Positions 38,639 to 45,967 are shown, counted from the stretch's first letter. The stretch: 64,000 bases of DNA from Lactiplantibacillus songbeiensis (GCF_005405125.1 NZ_BJDL01000023.1:18863-82862), one strand, 5' to 3'. Numbers and translations: made by a program. The notes: generated from the letters alone by a model not told the origin.

Positions 38639-39196
38639 ATGAAAATCTATCGTGCAGAACTTGTTCCACTAAACGCTAATGCAATTGGTACAGCCGCTCA
38701 TGGTCAGGCAGTGTTAATCGAAAACGGCGCTAACTTGACGATCAACTTAGAGTTATTCGATACCCCAGCAAATATCCAACATTGGGAACATTTCCACGGC
38801 TTTCCAGATAATCGGCCAGCCGAAATCGCCACTAGCGCCCAAGATGTAAATCACGATGGTTTCGTTGACTTACCTGAAACCGGCGCTGTTTCTGGCACAA
38901 CGATGGTGCCACTCGACAACGCGCCACACAAAATGAACATTCCCCATGATGACTATCCTGTTGCCGACGCTAATGGTCACTTTGCTTATACTAAAGTCGT
39001 GCCATTGACTGAATTAGATGCAAAATTCAAGGCCACTTTCAATGACAGTGACTTAGCACTAGACAAACGTGTCATTTATGTTCACGGGGTGACCGATGAT
39101 GTCGTCTTACCAGACACGGTCGCCGGCGCAGTCGGTCATTATTCAACACATGTGACATTGCCAATTGCGGTTGGCAAGATCGAATTAGTTAACTAA
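38639..39196 (+). CDS. Hypothetical protein with an EF-hand-like calcium loop
   Basis: 185 residues, RBS GGAGG. No signal peptide or membrane segment. Features seen: beta-rich pattern, HWEHFHGFPDNRPAEIAT, then DVNHDGFVDLPE (about residues 78-89), which matches dockerin/EF-hand calcium loops, and a histidine-bearing end (YVHGVTDDVV, HYSTHVTLPIAVG). This loosely recalls CHRD-like proteins but cannot be assigned. Divergent from the FLP-like regulator across the FNR box, so it is a likely target. Confidence 0.8.
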   Translation: MKIYRAELVPLNANAIGTAAHGQAVLIENGANLTINLELFDTPANIQHWEHFHGFPDNRPAEIATSAQDVNHDGFVDLPETGAVSGTTMVPLDNAPHKMNIPHDDYPVADANGHFAYTKVVPLTELDAKFKATFNDSDLALDKRVIYVHGVTDDVVLPDTVAGAVGHYSTHVTLPIAVGKIELVN

Positions 39197-39234
39197 ACCA
39201 GAGCGGCAACTTAATCTGTTCCTAATTACGATTA

Positions 39235-39289
39235 AGAAGCGCCAGGCAACGACTCAAATCATGAATTTGAGTCGTTGCCTGGCGCTTCT
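39235..39289 (+). terminator. Terminator with a 25-bp perfect stem
   Basis: AGAAGCGCCAGGCAACGACT... pairs without mismatch over 25 bp around a 5-nt loop, followed by CTTTTCTATTT. Just before it (39195-39220) is a decayed piece of the family-1 end (CCAGAGCGGCAACTTAA). Confidence 0.85.
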
Positions 39290-39298
39290 TTTCTATTT

Positions 39299-39573
39299 AA
39301 ATAGTTGAAACGTGTTCGCCCTGACTGCGCCTGCCGGTTGGTTTCTAAAAGTTACTGATTACAATGACTTAACGTCAAATTATAAATATCCAGTAATTAA
39401 CGGAGGGCGGGTCAGAATTGGCTCAGTGGTGTCGTTTATCTTGGTCGGCGATTTTCCGACTTAGATAAAGCCCGGCTTGGAAGACCGCACCTTGGCTTCC
39501 AAACGTGGCCACCACGTTCCAGCCGATTCTGGGCCAACCAGAGTGGCAATTTAAACCAACTAACACCAAGCGT
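39299..39573 (+). repeat. Family-1 structured repeat, copy R7 (left part replaced by family 3)
   Basis: Left side starts GTTGAAACGTGTTCGCCCTG, which is the family-3 start, then joins GCGCCTGCCGGTTGG of family-1 arm B. Arm A complete with inner hairpins TTATCTTGGTCGG/CCGACTTAGATAA and TTGGAAGACC/GGCTTCCAA. Right end CCAACTAACACCAAGCG. Confidence 0.87.
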
Positions 39574-39586
39574 CCTTCTTTCTATC

Positions 39587-39785
39587 TTGCTAGTCGAAAC
39601 GTGTTCGGACCAACTGAAGACTGCGCTTGCTACGCTATCAGCACAATGCCAAAACCGCATTTTCTATGTTGCTAGTCGAAACGTGTTCGCCCTGACTGCA
39701 CCTTCCGCTTGCTACGCTAAGTCAACCATGCGGAAAATCACCGCATAATTGACTTAGCTAGGCAATGCTCAGATGCAACCCGTCA
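39587..39785 (+). repeat. Family-3 structured repeat, two adjacent copies (one partial)
   Basis: Partial copy 39587-39660 and fuller copy 39666-39785, both opening TTGCTAGTCGAAACGTGTTC. The fuller copy has an inner double hairpin GCTAAGTCAA..ATGCGG/CCGCAT..TTGACTTAGC and outer arms CTGAC/GTCAG. Another copy is at 47893-48012 with paired changes. Confidence 0.8.
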
Positions 39786-39800
39786 GCGCTCTCACTCTAC

Positions 39801-39836
39801 AAAAAAGACCCAAGCTTTCCCGCATCACTTGGGTCC
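39801..39836 (-). terminator. Terminator of a candidate small RNA
   Basis: Minus strand GACCCAAG...CTTGGGTC followed by six T. No protein gene ends here on this strand. Confidence 0.8.
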
Positions 39837-40110
39837 TACTGGTAAGAATCATCACCGGGCAACGGAACACTACTTCTAGAATTCGATTACACGTTGTTTT
39901 ATGCACGATCACTACCTGGTCTAAGCCAGGCATCTCTCAGCGCTGTTCCGCGCTCTGTTGTAAATCTCTTTGCAAAGTTAAACTTCAAAACACGACCAAC
40001 ATGACAACAGTCAATCCAGCCATAAGATCGATTGACAAGCGGAAAACTTGATTGTCCGAGTGACTTACCGACTCTTACCGCCTTAAATTTACCATTAATC
40101 AACCGGTTTC
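39801..40110 (-). ncRNA. Candidate structured non-coding RNA
   Basis: About 300 bp between the MerR gene and a strong minus-strand terminator, without an RBS-led gene. On the minus strand successive hairpins can be drawn: CTGTTGT/ACAACAG enclosing a variable part, AGCGC/AGCGCT, CCTGG/CCAGG, then the terminator. It does not match 6S, 4.5S, tmRNA, RNase P, T-box or riboswitch landmarks that could be recalled. The 5' end and promoter are not identified; it could also be a long 3' UTR of the MerR gene. Confidence 0.35.
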
Positions 40111-40137
40111 ACAAGCCAGAAGCTAGTGCACCCTAAC

Positions 40138-40590
40138 TTATTTCACCGGATAAACCCGATAATGAGGCTCGCCATCCGCAATGTAGCAGTACAAACACTG
40201 TGTTTGTGCGTCATCAAAATAACCCAGATTCAACATATGATGCCCCTCGCGTTCTTCAATCCCTTGAAACGCATTAATCATAAAGATCCGCATCATTTCC
40301 ATCTGCTTCGAATGATCCCTGGCCTTTTGTGTGGCCGCAGCTAACGTAAAGCCTTCATCGAGCATCGCTTTAATAAAGTGAACCCGCATTAACGTCCCGT
40401 ATGAAAACCGGTGCGCACTATTTTTTTCAGTGGTCGCTTCACTATGAATATAACTTTTTTGTTCCCAATAACGGAGTTGCGTCTGTGAGACCCCCGTTGT
40501 CTTAGCCAAATCACTAATGCCAACGGTGAATTTATGCTTGTTAATTTGCGATTTTAATTTTTTAAAGAATACCTCGTCTTGATTGTCCAC
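40138..40590 (-). CDS. MerR family regulator (GlnR/TnrA-like HTH)
   Basis: 150 residues, GTG start behind AAGAGG. N-terminal winged helix FTVGISDLAKTTGVSQTQLRYWEQKSYIH, then a helical section and a C-terminal CLYCYIADGEP segment with two cysteines. Divergent from the MFS exporter. The two promoters meet at a TGTNAN7TNACA dyad, the operator pattern of GlnR/TnrA, which are MerR-family proteins. Likely represses itself and the exporter; inducer unknown. Confidence 0.87.
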   Translation of the reverse strand: MDNQDEVFFKKLKSQINKHKFTVGISDLAKTTGVSQTQLRYWEQKSYIHSEATTEKNSAHRFSYGTLMRVHFIKAMLDEGFTLAAATQKARDHSKQMEMMRIFMINAFQGIEEREGHHMLNLGYFDDAQTQCLYCYIADGEPHYRVYPVK

Positions 40591-40623
40591 GAAATAACCT
40601 CTTTTCTTAGATTTCCAATATTC

Positions 40624-40651
40624 AGTATATATTTTTTTACATTAATGTCAA
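40624..40651 (-). promoter_or_regulatory. Promoter of the MerR regulator
   Basis: Minus strand TTGACA (40646-40651), 16 bp, TATACT (40624-40629). Confidence 0.8.
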
Positions 40652-40662
40652 GTTTGTTGACA
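40646..40662. promoter_or_regulatory. Dyad operator shared by divergent promoters
   Basis: TGTCAAGTTTGTTGACA: exact fit to TGTNAN7TNACA. Its left and right arms are the -35 hexamers (TTGACA on opposite strands) of the two promoters. Confidence 0.75.
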
Positions 40663-40685
40663 AAAGCATTAAATCAGCTTATATT
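40657..40685 (+). promoter_or_regulatory. Promoter of the MFS exporter operon
   Basis: TTGACA (40657-40662), 17 bp, TATATT (40680-40685), 35 bp before the start codon. Confidence 0.8.
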
Positions 40686-40719
40686 AGATATCGTAGTTTT
40701 TTAGAGAGAAGGGATTTAC

Positions 40720-42192
40720 TTGTCAACCACAGTTGATACCAATGGGAAACCGTACAAACGCGGCTTGCTCATTGCCATTTTACTTATCGGGACTTTTTGT
40801 ACAGTCCTTAACCAAACAATTTTAACGACGGCCTTTCCGACTTTGATGAAGGCTTTCGATATTACAACGTCCACTGTCCAATGGCTAACGACCGGTTTCT
40901 TACTAGTCAATGGGATTATGATCCCAGTTAGTGCCTGGCTCAGTACTCGTTTCAGTACCAAATGGTTATATTTATCAGCAATGACCATTTTCGAAATTGG
41001 GACCATCATTTGTTTTACCGCACCTAGCTTTCAATTTCTACTCGCTGGACGATTAATCCAAGCGATGGGTGTTGGGGTTACCATGCCATTATTACAAACA
41101 ATCATGTTAACCATCTTCCCCGCTAACAAACGGGGCGCTGCCATGGGGATGGCCGGCATCGTCATCGGCCTCGCCCCAGCGATCGGCCCAACTTTATCTG
41201 GGTGGGTCATTGATAACTTAAGCTGGCGTGATTTGTTCGGTTTAATTATTCCAATCGTCGCGATTGTCTTAATCGCCGGCCTGTTCTTCATGGCTGATGT
41301 CTTAGAAACCTCCAAACCTAAACTCGACTTCCTATCATTAGGTATGTCTACGTTAGGTTTTGGGAGCTTACTTTACGGCTTCTCTTCAGTTGGGGATGAC
41401 GGTTGGACGTCTGCTAAAGTCTTGACCACCTTAATTATTGGAGTCGTCATGATTGTCTTATTCGTCTGGCGTCAATTAACCATGGAAAAACCATTCTTGG
41501 AATTCCGCGTCTTCAAACACTCTGAATTCACGATTGCGGCCGTTTTAAGTTCCGTAACCAATATGGCCATGGTCGGCGCCGAAATGGTCATTCCATTGTA
41601 CTTGCAAATCATTCATGGGTTCTCCGCATTCCAGTCTGGGTTAACTTTGCTAGCCGGGGCCTTAATGATGGGAATCATGAGTCCGATTACTGGACGGGCT
41701 TTTGACCGCTTTGGGGCTAAACGCCTGACCACGCTCGGAATGTTCTTATTAACTGCCGGAACGATTCCTTTCATCTTCATCACCCGTGATACGGCCACGA
41801 TTTATATCGTTGTCTTATACGCTTTACGGATGTTCGGGATTTCGATGGTCATGATGCCTGCCACGACTGCTGGGATGAATGCCTTGCCTGTTGATATGAT
41901 GGGTCATGGGACTGCCGTCAATAACACGATTCGTCAAGTGGCTAGTTCTATTGGGACTGCTATCTTAACGTCGGTCCTATCTAACGTTACGACGTCACAA
42001 GCCCCAGCTCACAGTTTGATCAAGCGCAATCCGCTCGGCTACAAAGACGAATACTTCGCCGCCACTTTAAATGGGTATCACGCGGCTTTCTACGTAGCGG
42101 TGGCCTTCTGTCTTGTTGGGCTCGTTGTCGCCTTCTTCATGAAAGACAAACAACATTCCGTTAAACCGGCTACAAAGGGGGCTAACAACTAA
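40720..42192 (+). CDS. MFS drug exporter, DHA2 family (14 TM type)
   Basis: 490 residues, TTG start with AGAGAAGGG upstream. N-terminal LNQTILTTAFPTLMKAF and TVQWLTTGFLLVNGIMIPVSAWLSTRF are the DHA2/EmrB-type motifs (proton antiport multidrug exporters). GRLIQAMGVGVTMPLLQTIMLTIFP carries the antiporter motif C/B region. Fourteen membrane segments expected. Overlaps the next gene by one base of the stop/start (TAATG). Substrate unknown. Confidence 0.9.
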   Translation: MSTTVDTNGKPYKRGLLIAILLIGTFCTVLNQTILTTAFPTLMKAFDITTSTVQWLTTGFLLVNGIMIPVSAWLSTRFSTKWLYLSAMTIFEIGTIICFTAPSFQFLLAGRLIQAMGVGVTMPLLQTIMLTIFPANKRGAAMGMAGIVIGLAPAIGPTLSGWVIDNLSWRDLFGLIIPIVAIVLIAGLFFMADVLETSKPKLDFLSLGMSTLGFGSLLYGFSSVGDDGWTSAKVLTTLIIGVVMIVLFVWRQLTMEKPFLEFRVFKHSEFTIAAVLSSVTNMAMVGAEMVIPLYLQIIHGFSAFQSGLTLLAGALMMGIMSPITGRAFDRFGAKRLTTLGMFLLTAGTIPFIFITRDTATIYIVVLYALRMFGISMVMMPATTAGMNALPVDMMGHGTAVNNTIRQVASSIGTAILTSVLSNVTTSQAPAHSLIKRNPLGYKDEYFAATLNGYHAAFYVAVAFCLVGLVVAFFMKDKQHSVKPATKGANN

Positions 42193-42911
42193 TGATTCTC
42201 GTCTTATTAGTAATTAGTACGATTGCGTTATTCTTAACCTTCGTCTATATGCACCAATCGGCCACTCGTTTGCTTTTAACTGCCATCTTTGGGATTGCTT
42301 TAGTCGTTTCACTAGTCTTAGTCGTTCGTAATGATAGTGCCCACTATGGCATGGAACAAGTCACCACGACAAAAACCACGCCTTTGAAATCCGCTGGTAG
42401 TAACCAAATGGACCTGCTAATGTACCAATCAGTGGGGACCGCGGATAAACATCGGGTCTACATTTATAAACAGACTACTGGTCAAAAGAAAATCAGCCAT
42501 ACCACGGCTAGCACTAAGATCACTAACCAAGTCAAACGAACCACTGGGACGACTAAGTTAGTGACTAAAACGACGCGTTGGACTTATAAGAGTAACGCAG
42601 CTAAGTTCTGGTTTGGCATTGCTGACAATGATCACGAATTGATCAGCCGTCACAATACCTTCTATATTAAAAAGCATTGGGTCGTTTTAAGTACGACGCA
42701 AGCTAAAAAGCTCAGCACCCTCGCTAAACAACAAGCCAAGACCTTGAAGTCACGAGCAAAAGTTTACGTGGGTAATGAAGTTAAGGCTGCAATGATGAAA
42801 AATCCATCACTGTCAAAATCCCAATTAGCCAAGCTTGAAAAGGCCGCTGCCGCTAAGTTCCAGGCACAAGCCATGCAAAGTATGATTCAACAAGTCAAAA
42901 CGAGTCACTAA
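42192..42911 (+). CDS. Membrane-anchored protein, DUF4811-like, exporter partner
   Basis: 239 residues. Two N-terminal hydrophobic segments (first about 40 residues), then a long extracytoplasmic, Lys/Thr-rich, helical domain with no cysteine. A protein of this size and layout regularly follows DHA2 exporters in lactobacilli; the DUF4811 label is from memory. Translationally coupled to the exporter, so probably an accessory subunit. Mechanism unknown. Confidence 0.8.
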   Translation: MILVLLVISTIALFLTFVYMHQSATRLLLTAIFGIALVVSLVLVVRNDSAHYGMEQVTTTKTTPLKSAGSNQMDLLMYQSVGTADKHRVYIYKQTTGQKKISHTTASTKITNQVKRTTGTTKLVTKTTRWTYKSNAAKFWFGIADNDHELISRHNTFYIKKHWVVLSTTQAKKLSTLAKQQAKTLKSRAKVYVGNEVKAAMMKNPSLSKSQLAKLEKAAAAKFQAQAMQSMIQQVKTSH

Positions 42912-42930
42912 ATAACTGTGACCTAACGTC

Positions 42931-42974
42931 AAAAGAGCCATTCGCAATCGAAACTGATTGCGAATGGCTCTTTT
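42931..42974. terminator. Bidirectional terminator
   Basis: AAAAGAGCCATTCGCAATC/GATTGCGAATGGCTCTTTT, shared by the convergent exporter operon and MerR gene. Confidence 0.92.
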
Positions 42975-42983
42975 GACGTTAAT

Positions 42984-43700
42984 TTATGCTTTAAACTGTT
43001 CAATACAAAAATGACGTTCATGACAATTAGGGCAGGTCAAGCGCCGGGTCTTTAACGTATGCCGGGCCCAAAAGCCTTGCCAAAAAGTCGGCCTAAAAAC
43101 TGCCTGACAATGTGGGCATCGATAATTAACTGTGCCGAAGTAATAATAGACTAACCCTGCCGCACCGATGATCGCCATCAGCACCGCGATGCCCAACGGC
43201 CACCATTGACCACGGACAATTCCCCAAACTAAAGTGGTTAGTTCTAAAACATCTAGCAAACCACCACCAACTAATAACCGCCAATGCACCCGCTGTAACC
43301 CCTGTTGATTGGTCATTAACTGTGTTATGTCCGTAATGGATTTGATTGGTACGCTAGTCAACTCGTTCAAACCAGCTTGTAGTTGATTGATTCGTGCCAG
43401 TTGTTGCGTGGCTAATGCTTGTTGAGCTTGTAGCTTTGCTACCTGCACTTGTAGGAGACCGTGTAAAACGGCCGTGGCTTCATCACTAGCCAAGACGGCC
43501 TGGATTGACTTCAAAGATAAGCCCAGTCCCTTTAACAGCAAAATCAACTTTAGCCGATCCAAATCGGCCGCCGTATATAATCGCCGTCCACCAGTAGTCG
43601 TCGCGGTCGGCCGTAACAGCTGACGTTGATCATAATACTGAATCGTGCGCACTGAAACTTGGGCCAACTTAGCCAACTCACCAGTCGTATATTCAGACAT
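42984..43700 (-). CDS. MerR family regulator fused to a membrane/zinc-ribbon tail
   Basis: 238 residues from ATG 43700, eight bases after GGAGG; five further in-frame codons upstream overlap the RBS. HTH TTGELAKLAQVSVRTIQYYDQRQLLRPTATTTGGRRLY (about 4-42), coiled dimer helix (85-115), two hydrophobic segments (LLDVLELTTLVWGIV and WWPLGIAVLMAIIGAAGLVYYYF), and a C-terminal CPHC...CPNC zinc ribbon. Thus a possibly membrane-bound regulator. Its own promoter has the 19-bp spacer and dyad expected of MerR control. Confidence 0.87.
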   Translation of the reverse strand: MSEYTTGELAKLAQVSVRTIQYYDQRQLLRPTATTTGGRRLYTAADLDRLKLILLLKGLGLSLKSIQAVLASDEATAVLHGLLQVQVAKLQAQQALATQQLARINQLQAGLNELTSVPIKSITDITQLMTNQQGLQRVHWRLLVGGGLLDVLELTTLVWGIVRGQWWPLGIAVLMAIIGAAGLVYYYFGTVNYRCPHCQAVFRPTFWQGFWARHTLKTRRLTCPNCHERHFCIEQFKA

Positions 43701-43720
43701 AACTTTCACCTCCATGGTTA

Positions 43721-43751
43721 GTTATAACGAATGACGTAACGTCACGAGCAA
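43721..43751 (-). promoter_or_regulatory. MerR-type promoter with 19-bp spacer and dyad
   Basis: Minus strand TTGCTC (43746-43751), 19 bp, TATAAC (43721-43726). The spacer contains the 13-bp palindrome TGACGTTACGTCA (43732-43744). Over-long spacer plus dyad is the hallmark of MerR-activated promoters. Confidence 0.8.
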
Positions 43752-43979
43752 GACTTTTCTTTTATTATTGCGAAAAAAGTGTCACTTGCCAAGTCCAATT
43801 ATTTCCTGGGTAATGAAAAACAGTGCCCCCGATTAACCTGGATTGAAACTGGTGCTGGCGGCTACCTTAATTCAATTAGTACCAATCCAGATTAATCTAA
43901 ATTAATCGCCTAATTTACTGAGCATTTTATAGCTCGCTTAAACTGGGCGTTAATTTTCTGTGCTTTAATAGATACTTGG

Positions 43980-44244
43980 TACGCCTGGTGCTAGTTGAAA
44001 TTACCGCCTGCCGGTTGAATAGCTGAACTTTAAATAATCAATCGTTAATTTTTTAATTTCCGTTAGTTAACGGCGGGCGGTCCAGAATTGGCTCAGTGGT
44101 GTCGTTTATCTTGGTCGGTGATTTTCCGACTTAGATAAAGCCCGGCTTGCGAGACCGATCTTTGGCTCGCAAACGCGGCCACCACGTTCCAGCCGATTCT
44201 GGGCCAACCAGAGTGACGATTTAAGCCAACTAGCACCAAGCGTA
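43980..44244 (+). repeat. Family-1 structured repeat, copy R8 (arm B shortened)
   Basis: Ends TACGCCTGGTGCTAGTTG and CCAACTAGCACCAAGCGTA. Arm B reduced to CGCCTGCCGGTTG. Arm A inner hairpins TTATCTTGGTCGG/CCGACTTAGATAA and TTGCGAGACC/GGCTCGCAA. Flanked on both sides by TACTTGG (43973-43979 and 44245-44251), a possible target duplication. Confidence 0.9.
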
Positions 44245-44252
44245 TACTTGGT

Positions 44253-44415
44253 GGTAATTAACGACGTCGGGCTAGAATTGGCTCAGTAGTGTCGTTTATC
44301 TTAGTCGTGGTTTTCGACTTAGATAACCCCCGGCTTGCGAGACGGCACTTTGGCTCGCAAACACGGCCACCACGTTCCAGCCGATTCTAGACCAACCAGT
44401 GTGGCAAGCTAACAT
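44253..44415 (+). repeat. Family-1 structured repeat, copy R8b (arm A only, tandem)
   Basis: Starts within 10 bp of the R8 end. Outer stem CTAGAATTGGCTCAG / CCAGCCGATTCTAG: here the change CCAG to CTAG at one end is matched by CTAG at the other. Inner hairpins TTATCTTAGTCG/CGACTTAGATAA and TTGCGAGAC/GGCTCGCAA. Confidence 0.88.
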
Positions 44416-44431
44416 CATTCTTTTTTAATAC

Positions 44432-44473
44432 AAAAGCGCGGTCTAACCGAAGAATTCCAGTTAAACCGCGTCA
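44432..44473 (-). terminator. Terminator after the small MerR-like gene
   Basis: Minus strand GCGGTTTAAC/GGTTAGACCGC followed by TTTT. Confidence 0.75.
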
Positions 44474-44498
44474 CTTATTTACAGATCCTAATATTGAA

Positions 44499-44717
44499 CT
44501 AACTGACCGCACACTGTTCGCAAAGTGGCATCAAGTCTTTTAAGTCCTCAACGGATGAGCCATTTTCTAAGAAGCAATTGACCATATCTAGCCAATATTG
44601 ATCGTCGGCACTAAACGTTGCATGTTCATCTTTACAAGGTAATAAACCTGCCTTGGTGTAAGCCACGATTTTATCAGCAGCGACCCCGCTTTGGGCTGCT
44701 AATTGTTCCAGAGTCAT
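44499..44717 (-). CDS. Small MerR-like HTH protein (72 residues)
   Basis: A stand-alone MerR-type HTH: MTLEQLAAQSGVAADKIVAYTKAGLLP, followed by a helix and the end LMPLCEQCAVS with a CxxC pair. There is no effector domain or long dimer helix. Full transcription unit with its own terminator, so it does not look like a fragment. Partner or target unknown. Confidence 0.75.
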   Translation of the reverse strand: MTLEQLAAQSGVAADKIVAYTKAGLLPCKDEHATFSADDQYWLDMVNCFLENGSSVEDLKDLMPLCEQCAVS

Positions 44718-44909
44718 TTTCTCTCACCATTTGTCCTTTCAAAATTTCAATGAGCTTATGTTACGCCCGCTGCTTACGAAATGCAAGCAATAATTTTCTG
44801 GCAAGTTTATTAAAATGATATGATAATAATCTTCACTGTTTTCACCAAAAAGTGTACACTATTATTTATTGGCTTTAAAAATTTCGAATGTGAGGTGACC
44901 CCAACAATC

Positions 44910-45614
44910 ATGAATGCTGACCTAACTTTTCGTAGTGGATTAAAAGACGTCATTCCAACCCTTTTCGGCTACATCGGGGTTGGCTTGGCAATGGGAATCG
45001 TAGCCAATACGAGCCACCTATCAGTGCTTGTTGTTTTACTGATGTCGCTCATCGTCTACGCGGGTTCCGCCCAGTTTATTATCATTAGTATGCTGCTAGC
45101 TGGTAGTCCAATATCCGCCATCGTCCTCTCAACGTTTCTCATTAATTCCCGGATGATTCTCATGAGCATGTCGCTGGCTCGATATTTTAAGCAAGATTCC
45201 TTACTAAATAATATCGGCATCGGCTCATTATTGACCGACGAGACCTTTGCCTTGAGCATGAACAAGTTGAATCAGACTAACCATCAGCTCAAGCCTAACT
45301 GGCTGCATGGTGCTAATCTCTTAGCCTATGCAATCTGGGCTTTGGCAACCGTCGTGGGTTGTCTACTAGGTAATCTCATTACCGACCCAAATCAATTCGG
45401 GTTAGATTTCGCCGTCGTTGGTATGTTTATTGGCCTACTATACTTACAAATGATTACTGATCGCAGCAAACCCATCAAATTGCAATTATTAGTCGTCATC
45501 TTTGTCGCTATCATGATGTATTTCTTAATGCGTTGGTTCCCAGGTAACATCGCCTTACTTATCGCAACGCTCTTAGGCTGCGGCTTTGGAATGGCGGTGA
45601 GCCCACATGACTAA
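44910..45614 (+). CDS. azlC: Branched-chain amino acid exporter large subunit AzlC
   Basis: 234 residues from ATG 44910 (MNADLTFRSGLKDVIPT), with GAGGTG 12 bp upstream; the frame is open 30 codons more without a better RBS. About eight membrane segments, with FGYIGVGLAMGIV, YAGSAQFIIISML and LINSRMILMSMSLARYF that define AzlC/YgaZ. With AzlD it exports branched-chain amino acids and analogues. Overlaps azlD by 8 bp. Confidence 0.93.
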   Translation: MNADLTFRSGLKDVIPTLFGYIGVGLAMGIVANTSHLSVLVVLLMSLIVYAGSAQFIIISMLLAGSPISAIVLSTFLINSRMILMSMSLARYFKQDSLLNNIGIGSLLTDETFALSMNKLNQTNHQLKPNWLHGANLLAYAIWALATVVGCLLGNLITDPNQFGLDFAVVGMFIGLLYLQMITDRSKPIKLQLLVVIFVAIMMYFLMRWFPGNIALLIATLLGCGFGMAVSPHD

Positions 45615-45933
45615 TTATATTTTAATCACGATTTTATTAGCCGGCCTAGTCACCTGGCTATCCCGGGTCGTTCCCTTTGCCATTATTAAAAATTTAACGG
45701 TCCCCCGCTGGTTGATTAATTTTCTGTCATTCGTCCCAGTAGCCATTATGACTGCAATCTTTATTGAAAGTCTGCTCGTCTACCATGCTGGACATTGGCC
45801 CGGCTTTAATCTGGAAAACATCTACGCGTCCATCCCAGCAATTATTGCTGGCGTCCTCACGAAGAGCCTGCTAGCCGTAGTCATTACGGGTGTGATTGCC
45901 ATGGCTGCCATCCGGTTACTTGGTTGGGGCTAA
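45607..45933 (+). CDS. azlD: Branched-chain amino acid exporter small subunit AzlD
   Basis: 108 residues, four hydrophobic segments, with the AzlD/YgaH pattern TWLSRVVPF and FLSFVPVAIMTAIFIESLL. Coupled to azlC by overlap, as usual for this pair. Confidence 0.93.
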   Translation: MTNYILITILLAGLVTWLSRVVPFAIIKNLTVPRWLINFLSFVPVAIMTAIFIESLLVYHAGHWPGFNLENIYASIPAIIAGVLTKSLLAVVITGVIAMAAIRLLGWG

Positions 45934-45967
45934 AAAACGATTGCCAACTGGCAGTCGTTTTTTTAAT
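45932..45967. terminator. Terminator after azlD (bidirectional)
   Basis: AAAAACGATTGCC/GGCAGTCGTTTTTTT; overlaps the end of the convergent reductase gene. Confidence 0.9.

Noticed and set aside
39899..40102. 67-codon minus-strand frame in the ncRNA candidate
   Set aside because: No RBS, odd composition, overlaps RNA hairpins.
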